NCBI GenBank assembly: GCA_024449915.1
Contig: JAMZAV010000151.1
Coordinates: forward strand, 620,001-684,000
Direction of reading: 5' to 3'
Length of the DNA stretch: 64,000 nucleotides
From: Sweltsa coloradensis
Taxonomy: Eukaryota > Arthropoda > Insecta > Plecoptera > Chloroperlidae
Below the pieces are notes generated by a model. The model was not told where the DNA came from and searched no databases. It worked only from the letters and a program-made list of their open reading frames with translations. This document shows positions 12,214 through 24,225 of the stretch, piece by piece. Position 1 is the first letter of the stretch, and the number at the start of each line of letters is the position of its first letter. The translations under genes and the position numbers were made by a program.

Positions 12214-13156
12214 AGGGAAGCCTCACGTGACGTCACAGCTTGCCGGCAAGTGACCGCGAATCGAACTGATGGACAAGCAGCCTCATTTCGCAAGTTGACG
12301 CCTGGTGAACGGCTCAACAAATATCACGCTCTAACTTTATCCTATTTATTTGGACAAAACTATAGAGTAATATATTAAGGCAAAACATACATTCATCTAA
12401 TGGCGATTATCTCGATTTTTTAACAGAACCGTTAGCTTGTTATAACAAGTTACGCATTTTAAGTGACAAATTTATAAACAACTTTAAGTCTTCTCGACTC
12501 AATGACACAAAACTACTGATCGGATTTCAACAAGAATTCTCTCTAAATATGCCATCCCAACTTATAAGAAAAAAATAAGTTAACTTTCTCGATAGAAAAA
12601 TTTGCACTGAACAAAATTTTTTACAGCAAAAGCGTGCATTTTTTTTTCACGGCTCTCCGCACGTCAAAGCGCGTATTTTAGATGAAAACACATACCATGC
12701 ATATTACCCTATGCTACAAATTTTCGTTCTGTGCACTTTCTATCTAGAAAGTTTATTTATTTCTTGTCTAAACAGTCCTATGAATTTTTTGAAAGGGGTC
12801 TTGTCAAAATCCGATCACTAAGTTTTTGTCAATTGAAGTTTTTTATTTAATTTCATAAAAAACAAGTAACAGTTTTAAATGTATTTCAATACGCACATCG
12901 ATATAACACGTTAACGTCTGTCTAAAAATTAAAAATGATCGCTAATAGAAGGAAATGATATATTTGCTAAATATTATTCCTCTTAAGTTTTCTCCCAATA
13001 ATGAATAGGGTAAAAGTTAGGGCGGGGATAAGTTGTGCGACGTTCAGCAGGCGTCCACTTGCGAAACGATGGTTGCTTGTCCATCATTTGGGGCTCTAAG
13101 CTGAGAAAACCCCTCATTCCCCTCGTTTTGTGACGTAGGTGCTAGTAGCCTATAAT
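12214..13156 (+). repeat. ~940-bp foldback repeat, copy 1
   Basis: It begins AGGGAAGCCTCACGTGACG and ends CTAGTAGCCTATAAT. The outer ~70 bp at each end are imperfect inverted repeats (TGATGGACAAGCA near the start; the complement TGCTTGTCCATCA near the end). The inner halves are also partly complementary, so the whole element can fold back. It matches 37651-38588 (same strand) and 41047-41987 (opposite strand). No protein is encoded and no clear target duplication was seen. Confidence 0.85.
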
Positions 13157-13820
13157 TGGCCCTACACTCTGTTCAAAAAATATCGCGAAGGATGGTAACA
13201 ATAACATACTGATCAAAGGTTATAGATAACACCAGCCAGCCATCAGGCCTGGGCGTTATGCAACAACCATGATAGGTGATAAACATGAGCTAGTTGTGAG
13301 TTGGGACAACTATGAGAGGCAAACAACGCGATTAGACTAAACCTCAAGTTACTAGCCAGCCACATTCCGATGCCCGGTGAATATAATATGAGAGTTGCGC
13401 TTTTATTTATTCATCTTGGGTATTAAGAAGTTGTTTGTTATATTTATACTTAAGTTATTCAAGATTTTAATTTTATATAGGCCTAGTACTTGTTCTGTTG
13501 TTCATGTATTTAATGATTTGTATAACGTATTAGTATTGTTTTAAATTGTTTAGTTTTAGTACCTGATACGTTGTTAGAGAACACTCAGATCAATCAATAT
13601 AAAATATTCTAATAATAGAAAGAAAGAAAAAATACACTAGTGCGAATCGTGCAGAAGAAGCTAGTTCCCAAGTTCTCCCTCTCATTCATCTTAGTGAAAC
13701 AAAATCTGCAGGCCTAATTAAAGTAAATCATCAAATAAATAATTCCAGGTTTGTGCTGTCAAAATTCAAAAGTGACATTGATCTACTAGTCGAACTAAAT
13801 AAAAATGACGACAGGTCTGC
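13157..13820. other. Intron 1 sequence, nothing recognised
   Basis: No supported feature. Confidence 0.4.
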
Positions 13821-13825
13821 ATTAT

Positions 13826-14063
13826 TGTGCACGTAGCATATATCCGTCGGGTACATATTATGATGGGGATTGGAAAGGGGGCCAAGTGGGTGTCTGATCA
13901 GTCATGGAATGGGAGTCATCTCACAAGAAGTACGGGGCACCAGGTTGAACGACCCCGACTACACAAAGACGAACAAGTTTCTCCAGCAGGTCGGAAACTG
14001 CAGCAAGAAAGAGGTGGACTGGTGGACGGATGTCGTGTTGTAACTCCCCGGTTCAGTTCAACA
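13826..14063 (+). pseudogene. Possible MORN-like coding fragment, frame broken
   Basis: A patch of higher GC reads YPSGTYYDGDWKGGQVGV in one frame (from about 13843), resembling a MORN repeat (G-x-Y-x-G-x-W-x-x-G). It stops at once. Another frame, about 13905-14040, reads without stops through TNKFLQQVGNCSKKEVDWW to TAA. The frames do not join, no splice sites frame them convincingly, and it lies in catalase intron 1. It may be a retrocopied gene fragment, or chance. Confidence 0.25.
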
Positions 14064-14114
14064 CATTTCATATCGCATTCTTTTCTTGGACTCATTGCTA
14101 TAACGGAATTCTAA

Positions 14115-16627
14115 TTATAGAGTAATTTTAATCGATAATCTTACATGTTATCCGGGTCGGTTTGTGGTGCAATATTGTTGTCGTATAAATAACTAATCAA
14201 TAGTTAATCATTTCCAAGCTACATTCTGCCTACAAAGTACAACCACTGCACGAGGAAAACCTCGGAAGAAATCTAGGTTTGCAGGTCTCAATGGGATTCG
14301 AATCCGGGACGTCCAAATTCATAATCTCGAGCTTTACTCTTGGGCCTAACTGTCGGTTATCACGGCATCACGTGTATAATCCGCGTCGCTTCCTACTTCT
14401 AACGGTATAAACTACCTTACCTTACCCACTTCACATGCAAAGTGCAAGCGGATATCCACAACCCTGGGACATGTGTTCGAGACCCATATAAAGCAGTTCA
14501 TGTTTGCTGCGTCACCTCTGCACTCTCAAACACTTGCTTGCATTGTTTATATAAGTGCATTTGCAACGCGTCGCTTTATATATGCAAGAATGTGTTTATC
14601 CTTCGAGCTACCTAGTTGAATCACAGCTTTACATCTAGGATTCTAGTGCGCAGAAAACTAAGGCGGTAGCTAGATCCTGGCAGAACACCATAACTCGCTG
14701 TAAATTGACGACACCACGCTTATTTTTTCCTAGTTTCTGTACGATATCTGAATTCTTATCTCCTTCGACTCTATTTTCGGTGGGGTAAGAGAAGACTACC
14801 GCAGTCAACAGTTGTCAGCTTTGGAAGACTATGTTGTCCTTCATTCTTACTTACTCCAGATTACCATGTATTTTGGGAGGAAATAATAAGGTTGGCAATA
14901 ATAAATAAACTGAAACGTGCACAAATAAGGATGTTTTTGTTCTTGTTCGCAATACCCAGTAGGGTTAGTAGCGTTACTCACGTAATTTATTATTTCTATT
15001 ATATAAACCCGACATACGTAACTATGACGTTTGTTTTCGTTGCATGATGACGTCCAATGTGCAATACAAAAACTGCATACGAATCGATGCAGCGAATAAA
15101 AAAATAAGACGAATACAAACAACTGGATTGAACATGTCGTATCGATGCACGAAAGCTTGTTCTGGCCATGAAAACCACTTTGTAAGAATGAGTCAAGTTG
15201 AAGGTCAAACTCTCGCTGTTACTAGGCACCTCGTATCACACATTTCAACAAGTGGGGCCCGAGATGCGTGATGAGATGAGAAAGCCAAGTGTGATGGGCG
15301 AACGAAGCGACAAATACAAACATTGCGCAACGCATTGCGTGAACCTAATGTAGGCCTAAAACACACCACTGAAAATATAATCCATGTCAAACTCGCCCCC
15401 TCACGCCCCCTTCACATTATTCCCAAACTTATTATCTTTGGGCCATTTGGCATAGAGAACCCCGAACCCCATTTTTTGGTCCACATACCATGAATATGAT
15501 CGAATTGTCGACAACAACAGTAAAAATAACAATCGGACAGCAGGGTAAGGAAGAACATTTCATTCAATTTATTATTAGAATTTTGTTAGTCGAATTGAAT
15601 CGTCGGATCGTGGTCAGACCGTCGAGAACAGTAACAAACGCGATTTAGGCCTAGTCCAGATAAAAAAAAGACTCCACTTCTACAGGCAAGTGGACAATTA
15701 TATAAAATACACAAGTAATAGGCCTACAACATTAAACAAAACAATACAATTATATGTATTTGACCCTAAAAGTTTATTAGAGAGATGGGGAGTAACATTT
15801 TTTTTAAAAGGGATAATTTTCCATACTCAGCACCTCCTTCAAGGATTTAAATGCACGATGACGATATGATTGAATGTGATGTCTTCCAACGAAAATCAGT
15901 TACCGTACGATTACTCTGAATACCCTACGATTTTGTATGTGTGTTTTTCTTCAACAATCAGTGTTGATAAAGAATCTTCAGGCTTCACTCCCTACTTAAA
16001 TGTTCCCGTGTTTGTTAAATATTATAATAATTTATATTACCTACATAGACTTGGCATTAAAAAATCAAATGGTTTCTGCAAACTCCTGTAGACAATAATA
16101 TCAATGGTGGGACTAACCTAAATTTACAATAAGTGTAGGCGTGCCCATCTCTTGCCCTCTGCCCTTGGGTGGCATAGCAATGATTAGTGTGTCAATTGCG
16201 ACACAATAGAATCGGCGAAGTCTGGTATAATATTATCATGCTTAGAACGAGTGCCATCCATTTGTGGCTAAATGGTTAACTCAACTTCCTCCCCCCTAGC
16301 TCCTAAAAATGAATACCGTAAATTAAAAATCAAAACTACCTACCATGAAAACACGTGTATTAAATACATAAAATCGTATTTAGAGTCGAGGTCTACCCAC
16401 TCATGAAATTTGAAATGGTCTTAAATAGTAGACCTGCTGTAACACACAATAGCAAAAAATTGTTAATACTACTAACTTATGGTCACAATAAAGCTCGTGT
16501 TCCGTATGATTGGAACACCAGTTTTTTTTTTTATACTAGTACCGAAGATTGCTAGTAGACCGGGACCCACCATTAGTGGGTTCCCCTGCAGAGAAATGGA
16601 GACCCATATTATGATAGATATTATTTT
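14115..16627. other. Intron 1 sequence with one possible tRNA-derived relic
   Basis: A Pol III B-box-like GATTCGAATCC (minus strand, about 14291-14302) in a tRNA-like context suggests an old SINE or tRNA fragment near 14280-14370. Nothing else in this 2.5 kb is recognised; open frames on both strands around 15000-15390 overlap each other and have no domain. Confidence 0.35.
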
Positions 16628-17305
16628 GCAGTAGAAATCCACTTGTTGGCCTGTTGGCCAGTTGGCGAGTGGTGGGTGAGGGGTACAGGGGTGCCCAAAG
16701 GGTTAATAATTGTGCTGAATTTTATAACAGTTTTTATTTTTTTAAGGTCAAACCGTTGAACGAAATCTATTTTTGATTTTTGATTTGTGTAAGGAATGAC
16801 AAATAAAATTCTATCCATATTTTTATTTTCTTGTAGGCCTATGTACCGGAAATAACTTTTTTGAGGGTTTTCCAAAATCAAAGTCAAAATGGCCCCAAAA
16901 TGTTCGTTTTATTTTGGAGTCGAAATACATTTGTTGGCCAGTGGTGGATGCGGTGTACAGGGGTGCCCAAATGGTCAATTTTAAGGGGGTGTTTTGAACA
17001 GTTTTTATTTTTTCAGGGCCAAAGCGTTGAACGAAATCTATTATGAATGATAGAATGTCATCCACATTTACATTTTCTTGTATGTCCCGGAAATACCAAT
17101 TTTTTACTTTTCCAAACAAAAGTCAAAATGGACCCAAATTGACCGTTTAGATTAAAACTTATATTTTGAAGGGTTGTTACGGTACTTGTTATTTAGGAGT
17201 AGATATCCACTTATTGGCCAGTTGGCCAGTGGTGGATGCGGGGTACAGGGGTGCCCAAAGGGTCAATTTTAAGGGGGTGTTTTCAACAGTTTTTAACAGC
17301 CCTAA
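16628..17305. repeat. Tandem repeat of a ~285-bp unit, ~2.4 copies
   Basis: The block (GGTACAGGGGTGCCCAAA preceded by TTGGCCAGT and followed by a GAACAGTTTTTATTTTTT tract) recurs at about 16645, 16935 and 17215. The spacer carries GTCAAAATGG(A/C)CCCAAA and CCGGAAATA. The third unit is cut off at about 17300, where LINE-derived sequence begins. Confidence 0.85.
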
Positions 17306-17371
17306 AGTCATCAGAGAAACCTGTCAAAGGGAATATAAAATACTGGTAAGTAGGCTGAATGAACCTGATTT

Positions 17372-17446
<75 letters not shown>

Positions 17447-18730
17447 TATTATTATTTAATTGCTTAATAGATTACATGACGAAATTTAAAATAATAAACG
17501 AACAACAATATGGATTTCAAAGAGGAAAAAAGTACAGTAGACCTTTTGGCATCCTTTTCTGACCTAGTTAATACTAAGCTAGACGAAAATTCTTAACATT
17601 TTATGTATGTTTATCGATTATAAAAAAAGCATTTGACACCCTTGATTTTATAAGCTGCTAGATGCGTTGGAAAGTATTGGGGTTAGAGGTACATTGTTAA
17701 ATTGGTTTAAAAATTATTTATCGAACAGAAAGTTAATTGTAAGAATAGGCGAAGTGTATAGTGAAGCAAAGTCATGTAGCAGTGGCGCGTACCACAAGGC
17801 TCTATTTTAGGACCTCAACTTTACTAATATATGTAAATATTATGGTTAAGTATATTATTAAGTGCATTGCTTTTGCTACGCTGATGACTTTGCTTTAGTG
17901 TCTATCCATAAAAACGTAAAAATTGCAGAAAGATACTTGCAAAATGATTTTCTAAATTTACTCAGGTGGAACCATGACGTAAGGCTAATCGTAATATTGA
18001 AAAAAACAAAGATTGTGCACATTTCTATGCCGCTAAACGCGGGTCGAAATACTAATATCAATGTTACTGCCCACAATTTTGAATGCTTACATCTGAACGC
18101 GGGTAAAATTGATCTGGATTGTTCGTGTGATACATCAATTGCAACTGTTTACAGCCATCCGTATGTGGGGTTGGAGATTGATAGTAACTTTAGTTGGAAT
18201 ATACAAGCTGAGAAAATATGTAAACGCTTATGGTCATGCGCTTACCAATTATATGCAGTTAAAAGTATTTTACCATTTAAATATGTAAAGATGGTTTATA
18301 TAGCCCTTGCAGAGTCGGTTATTTCTTACGGTCTGTTAGGTAATTTGGGGAAATGCTTCGTTATCTAAACTAAATAGCATAATCTCTATTCAAAATAAAT
18401 TAATGAAGATGATCACTTTTGAAAATAATTTAAGCACTTTAGAATGTTATAGACTACAAAACGTTTTACTGTACAGAAATTATTCACATATAAATTAGTT
18501 TTGAAACATTTTTTCGTTAATACTCACAAAAATGTACAAATCACACTACTTCTACTCGCTCCAAATCTTCGGAAGTATACCAGTTGCCACGGGTTGCAAA
18601 TAAGTATGGTAAAAGAACACTTAGCTACACTATACCTTTCTTTTTTAATAGTATTCCGAAGAACATCAGAGATTTAGAGACTATTTATGAAATCAAAAGA
18701 GAGCTAAAGGCATTTTGATGACGAAATATG
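17306..18730 (+). pseudogene. Non-LTR retrotransposon reverse transcriptase fragment
   Basis: A degenerate LINE reverse transcriptase is spread over several frames. Visible in order are an EYKILVSRLNEPD-like linker, INEQQYGFQRGK (about 17497), a KKAFDTLDF-like motif A (about 17625), a damaged PQGSILGPQL block (about 17792), and the catalytic YADDFALV motif (about 17873-17896). The thumb region reads through to about 18366. Stops and frameshifts break it at least four times, and an (ATT)n tract (17378-17457) expands inside the ORF. It cannot be functional. The clade looks like Jockey/CR1, but this is not certain. Confidence 0.8.
17378..17457. repeat. (ATT)n microsatellite inside LINE fragment
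   Basis: About 27 ATT units interrupt the reverse transcriptase frame. Poly-leucine and poly-tyrosine frames here are by-products of the repeat. Confidence 0.95.
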
Positions 18731-19249
18731 CAGTGAAGTTAGGGTTGTTGTGTATTTGTACTTGTGAATTTGTTACATAAGTGTTTCATAATTTAATGTA
18801 CATGAATTAGCACTCTAATATTTCACTGTTCTATATCTGTTCTATTCAATGTTTATTCACTGTATTATCTGCAAACTGTTGCTTCACAAAAATGTTTTTG
18901 GCTGGTATAAGTATTAATTTGCACATTAATTACTTGTTTTTATCTACTATTTTAATCTTTTATTTTAGTGTTAGCCTATATATTTTTATTTTATTTTTAT
19001 TACACGCTGACGCCGAGTCATTCACTGCTTACTGTTACTTAGCCTACTGTTACTTCACTAATTATTGTATTGCTATCTAGAATTTTGAAATATGAATTAT
19101 TTAAAAATCATTATTTCACATGCATGATTTCTTTAATGTAACATGTTCCACAGTTAAGCTGTCCTGTGCAGCTTGGGATGGCCAAACTTGTTTGATAAAA
19201 AAAAAATGTAGGCCTATAAGAAATGTATTTCAATTTAAAAAAAAATATA

Positions 19250-19295
<46 letters not shown>

Positions 19296-19391
19296 TACAA
19301 TTTATTACAGGCCTATTAGGCCTACCTTGTTTCTAAATAATGTCAATTTCTCATTATCTTAGTAGGTACCTATTAGTAAACTTGATTTTAT
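18731..19391. other. LINE 3' flank ending in an (ATT)n tract
   Basis: AT-rich sequence after the reverse transcriptase remnant, with an (ATT)n tract at about 19250-19292 that may be the LINE's microsatellite tail. No gene is seen. Confidence 0.45.
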
Positions 19392-20144
19392 TGGATCAGC
19401 GTAGCGAGCGAAGCGAAGATTCCATTTCACTACACTGGAGAAAAAAATCCAGATTTTTTTTTTTCCTTTTTTTTGTGTTTGTTTAACACGATTCCGGCTA
19501 AACCGACACTCCGATTGCGATGAAATTTTATGGAGGCCTTCGAAATCTCTGAACTTAGAACTGCCACGTTTTTTAGCGCAAATCAGAAAATTTGTTTCTT
19601 ATAAAAAAAGCAATTTTACGATTTTTTTGGATTTTTAAAAAATTTCTTCGACTTAAAACACCTACATGTTTTATCCGATTGTAATGATTTTTTCACAGAA
19701 CCTTAATTTTATGAATTAAAATATTCGTGTGAAATTTGAGCGTAATCGAAAAATTATTTCTCGTGAAAATCGAAATTTTACAGGTTTTTCTTTTTTAAAA
19801 CAATTCTTTGACTAATAACACTTAGGCCTACATGCTTTATCCTATTGTAATGATTTTTCACAGAACCTTAATTTCGTGAATTAATATACTCGTGTTAAAT
19901 TTAAGCGCAATCAAATTATTATTTCTCATGAAAATTTCAATTTTACGATTTTTTTCATTTTAAAAAATTACGATTTATTAAAAAATTAAGTTAATTTTTT
20001 ATTTTATTTAATTTAATTTAAAAAAAATCTTCGCCTAAGTAATGATTTTTTCACAGAACAACAGAAAATCCGCGTAACACATGGCAGCTCAATGCACCAA
20101 TTATGCTCATCCAACAACGCGGCGGGACTTAAGCGTTTTCCTAG
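19392..20144 (+). mobile_element. Helentron-like element, family A, complete
   Basis: The element starts TTGGATCAGCGTAGCG and ends GCGGCGGGACTTAAGCG..TTTTCCTAG. An inverted copy of the 5' end (GCTCATCCAA) sits ~30 nt inside the 3' end. The last 30 nt contain a short palindrome (AACGC..GCGTT) before the CTAG terminus. The flanks are A on the left and T on the right, with no duplication. The interior has the ~100-bp core with ATGAAATTTTATGGAGGCC, then about three degenerate ~165-bp units each with CACAGAACCTTAATTT. Asymmetric inverted ends, palindrome and CTAG fit Helitron2/Helentron non-autonomous elements. It codes for nothing. Confidence 0.82.
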
Positions 20145-20367
20145 TATTTAAGGACACATAGGCCTAAGTTAGGCCTACACTAAAACTTGTGTTGTTAATG
20201 TAATACCGGTACTATGAAATGTACAATTTGTCCTAATAAAAATTGAAAATTGAAAATATAGCCCCTAGCCTTCATTGGCGGAGGCCTGCATATATTCGAT
20301 TTTGTTATTTAATATAGGCTGCTGTCTACTCTCTACACGTTGATAATATGGGTCATTCCATGTCAAA

Positions 20368-21142
20368 CAGGGTTCCCACTTTTTTTTTAGAATCAATTTC
20401 CCTGACTTTTCCAGGTTTTCCAGGTCTAGTTTTGCTTAATTCCAGGTGTGATACACGCCCCAAAATAGCTTGCCGGGAACGCAGCACTCCCTTGATATGC
20501 TCTAAAATTTATTTTCCCGTACTTCATCAGTGGCGGAACATTGTTTCATGGGCTCGCCTGCAAAATTTCTATGGGGGATCCCCTAACAGATACACACATA
20601 CATAGGCTCAGTGTTGAATTCAGGTTTTTCATCCCGGGTGGGCTATATAATACCCCGGGGGAATTATATAGGGACCAAGTACGGGGGGTTTGGGGGGCCA
20701 CCCCCCAACAATAGCGCCGCAGGCGAAAATTTTGAAAATCAGGTTTTTAAAGTGCGTTTGGTGCGTTTTAGAAAAAAGTTGTGGGTTGAATGCAATACCA
20801 AAATAATGTAGTTTTTGTGTTGTGGACGCTTTCCTAAATATCCGCTAGATTTCACCTTCAAACCGCTAGATTCCTAAAACGGTTATTTTAGCAACGAAAA
20901 CAAATGATTGTTTTTTTTTAATTTTTCCGACTTTGGAGTCGGGAAAACATTTTCATAAATTCGGTGAAAATATATGTTTTTTGAGTAAACCGAATAAGCC
21001 TAGATTTTCATAAATTCCCATTTTCCCTGACTTTTCCAGGTTTTTGAATTTTTTCCTCAATTCCCTGACTATTCCCTGACATTTTGACCCATATTTTCAA
21101 TTCCATGACTTTTCCAGGTTTTCCAGGTCGGTGGGAACCCTG
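20368..21142. mobile_element. DNA transposon with CAGGGTTCCCAC ends
   Basis: Perfect 12-bp terminal inverted repeats CAGGGTTCCCAC / GTGGGAACCCTG bound a 775-bp element. The flanks TCAAA (20363-20367) and TCAAA (21143-21147) are a 5-bp duplication; the other arm of the host foldback shows the uninterrupted site (GTCAAATCAAC), which confirms it. Subterminal CCCTGACTTTTCCAGGTTTT repeats occur inverted at both ends. Its middle has the GCGCCGCAGGCG module shared with hAT-like elements. The ends resemble hAT elements, but 5 bp is unusual for hAT. Confidence 0.85.
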
Positions 21143-21681
21143 TCAAATCAACCAAGCTGAGCAGAAAATAAAACTTGACCATCTCCAATTTTGGTGAAAC
21201 TTGGCAAATCTACTCTTACTAACATGTAGATTGATCGTGGAAAATTTTGTATTCCCGACGCGCATAGCTTTCGAGTAACGCCCTGCTCAAAAACTCAAAT
21301 TTGGCGACGCCGAGCGGCGTATCTAAATTGGTAACTTTTAAACCGTTGGACGTAAACAGCTATTTTTTTTATATTAAAGAGTTTTTTATTGGCAATTTAA
21401 TTTATATGTATTTGAATGTAGGCCTATTTCTGATTGTGAAACCATGTAAAAAATTTAAATTTGTTTTTAAACCTACCAGTACTCTACGAGAAAAAGTATT
21501 TAGCCTTTGGAAAAAATAAAAAATAAACGTATTTTTGTATAGGCTAGAAGCTTTTGCACGTACAAAAAATATGGGAATGTTTTGGCATTGGGATTATAAC
21601 AGGGTGAAGCACCAAATGTGTGTTGTGTCAGTTTTTACCTTTCATTTGTAGTGAAATTCAAATTTGCCGCAATTAATTAAT

Positions 21682-22416
21682 TGGATGAGCGTAGCGAGCG
21701 AAGCGAAGATTCCATTTCACTACACCGGAGAAAAAAAAACGGAATGTTTTTTTTTCTTTCTTTTTGTATTTTTGTGCGTTTGTTAACACGATTCCGGCTA
21801 AACCAATACTCCAATTGCCATGAAATTTTATGGAGGCCTTCGAAATCTCTGAACTTAGAACTGCCACGTTTTTGAGCGCAATCTAAAAATTATTTCTCAT
21901 GAAAATCGCAATTTTACAATTTTTTTTGAATTTTAAAAAATTTCTTCGACTTATAACACCTAGGCCTACATGCTTTATCCGATTTCAATTATTTTTTCAC
22001 AGAGCGCAATCGAAAAACTATTTTTCAGGAAAATAGAAATTTTGCGGGTTTTTTCTTCTTTTAAACAATTTTTGACTTATAAGTATAACACCTACATGCT
22101 TTAAATCCTATTGTAGGCCTAATGATTTTTTCACAGAACCTTAATTTTATGAATTTATACCGTATTCGTGTGAAATTTGAGTGCAATCGAATAATTATTT
22201 CTTAATAAAATCGCAATTTTTAAATTTTTTCTTTTTTTAAAATTATGATTAATTTTAAAAAAAAAGTTTATTTTTTATTTAATTTTAAAAAAAAACATGA
22301 ACTTAGTAATAATTTTTTTACAGAACAACAGAAAATCCGCATAACAGAACACATGGCAGCTCAATGCACCAATTACGCTCATCCAACAACGCGGCGGGAC
22401 TTAAGCGTTTTCCTAG
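21682..22416 (+). mobile_element. Helentron-like element, family A, complete, in foldback loop
   Basis: It has the same layout as the copy at 19392: TTGGATGAGCGTAGCG start, core with GAAATCTCTGAACTTAGAAC, about three internal units with CACAGAACCTTAATTTT, inverted TTACGCTCATCCAA 30 nt inside the end, a palindrome and the CTAG terminus. It separates the two arms of the surrounding foldback element, so it is the younger insertion. Confidence 0.85.
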
Positions 22417-22974
22417 TTTAAAAATAAAAGGGAAAAACTGAAAGTAAAAACTGACACGTAGGCATAACACACATTTTGGTGCTTGACCCTGTGTGATATA
22501 TCATGATCCCAATGCCATCCCAATCCATTCCTTTTTTTTTTTAGTGCCTACATGTAAAAAACATCTAGGGATAGGGCTACAAAAACACGTTTTTATTTTG
22601 TTATTTAAAAAAAAATACTTTTCTCATAGGGTAGGTTTAAAAATAAATTTAGATTTTTTACATGGTTTTGCAATCAGGAATGCATTCAAATACATATAAA
22701 CTAAATTGCCAATAAAAAACTTTTTAATTAAAAAAAAGCCTTTTACGTCCAAAGGTCTAAAAGTTACCAATTCAGGTAGGCCTACGCCGCCTCCAAATTT
22801 GAGTTTTTGAGCGGGGCATTACTCGAAATCTAAGCGCGTCAGGCTCAGGAGTAGCCTACAAAATTTTCCACAATCAATCTTCATGTTCGTAAGAGTAGAT
22901 TTGCCAAGTTTCATCAAAATCTGAAATGGTCATGGAAATGGCCTAAGCCTAGTTGATTTGACGTGGAATTACCC

Positions 22975-23431
22975 TTATGTAATAATAACTGCTAGGTAAG
23001 GATATATTTAAAAAAGTTATAAACCGATATTAATAATTTCTAAGCAAAATCAAAGATTAGTCATGACTAGGCCTATTCTTTGTCAAAATCATCACAAGCA
23101 TGAAGCAAATGTCTTCCATGGTAGTACCAGAAGCTATTTTGTTATTTTATTTATTTATTGAACGTCTATCCTATTCAGTAGGCCTAGGCCTATTTACAAC
23201 TAGGTTGGATGTTCTATAAATCAATAAAAATACTTCCAAATTGTTAGGCTATAGAAAAACGTTGAACACAATAAATGCAACTTCTTAGGCCTATACCTAC
23301 TTCATAAAATAACATAAATAAGTGGGGGGCTCCCTACTTTAAAAAATCCACACACCCAAATAGGTTTGTCATTTCAATCCCTTTTACAAACGTAATAATT
23401 TTGTACCTAGCTATAGGGCCTACCGGTATAA
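22975..23431. other. Intron 1 sequence, nothing recognised
   Basis: AT-rich, with several TAGGCCTA motifs. No feature is supported. Confidence 0.4.
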
Positions 23432-23637
23432 TTTCGGTTGGTATGGACCGGTTTTTAAAGGTTTTTTTTTCAAAAACACACTGAAAAACAACTATCGGTA
23501 AGTAGTTTTGTAACGAAAAGGATTTTGGGTGCGCTCTTATCAAAAATATCCTAGAACTAGCGCACAGGTAACTAGTCCGGAAAGGTCGACTAACCTAACG
23601 TAAGTAGTTTTGTAAAACCGGTCCATACCAACCGAAA
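23432..23637. repeat. Inverted-repeat element, TTTCGGTTGGTATGG ends, copy 1
   Basis: Perfect inverted ends (TTTCGGTTGGTATGGACC and its complement) enclose about 206 bp. The inside carries a block with GGATTTTGGGTGCGCTCTTATC and ATATCCTAGAACTAGCGC that recurs at 23830 and, inverted, near 53500. Confidence 0.75.
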
Positions 23638-23792
23638 AAGTTCCGCTATACCAAAAAGGACGGAATATACCTTGCCCCATTGGGAAATTGTTTTGCCCAC
23701 GCTATGCCCACCCATGAATATACATACATCTAGTGCCGCCACTGTAGGGCACCCAAATACCTTTTACCTTTGTGTATCCAATCCCACTGGTA

Positions 23793-24225
23793 CTTCTTCG
23801 GCTAGGGGGGTCCAACTTTTATATACACTGTAACGGAAAGGATTTCGGGTGCGCTCTTATCGATTATATCCTAGAACTAGCGCGGCGCACTGTAGCCAGC
23901 GGAAAGTTCGGCTAACCTAACGAAAGTACACGTTTAACATAAGTAGTAACAAGGCAATATAGCAGTGTTAACAAGGTGTATAAAAGTTGGGTACTGTTTC
24001 GGTTGGTATGGACAGTTTTTTTTATGTGTACCTACAAAACCTTAAACGTCGCTATTTTAAATCTAAAGTAGGCCTACCTACAAAACCTTTAACGTCGCTA
24101 TTTTAAATCTAAAGTACCTACAAAACCTTTAACGTCGCTATTTTAAATCCAAAGTACCTACTGATCAAAAACTGTCCATACCAACCGAAAGAGTTCCAAA
24201 AGTTGGACCCCCCTAGCCGAAGAAG
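23793..24225. repeat. Nested inverted-repeat elements, outer and inner
   Basis: The outer ends are perfect inverted repeats (CTTCGGCTAGGGGGGTCC and more, 28 bp in all). Inside, at 23997-24190, is a second element with TTTCGGTTGGTATGGAC ends, like the one at 23432. The inner core holds three tandem ~50-58-bp units (CTTTAACGTCGCTATTTTAA). This is a transposon-within-transposon or compound foldback; the superfamily is unknown. Confidence 0.75.

Larger units (their letters stand above)
20350..22974. mobile_element. Foldback element carrying two later insertions
   Basis: Terminal GGGTCATTCCATGTCAAA (20350) faces TTTGACGTGGAATTACCC (ends 22974). The left arm (20350-20367 plus 21148 to about 21665) and right arm (about 22420-22974) are inverted copies, sharing for example ACTTGGCAAATCTACTCTTA, CTCAAAAACTCAAATTTGG and CACCAAATGTGTG. 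The arms were contiguous before a CAGGGTTCCCAC-ended transposon entered the left arm (20368-21142) and a Helentron-like element entered the centre (21682-22416). Original length was about 1.1 kb. No coding capacity is seen. Confidence 0.85.

Noticed and set aside
17359..17562. Poly-leucine / poly-tyrosine proteins
   Set aside because: They are translations of the (ATT)n tract.
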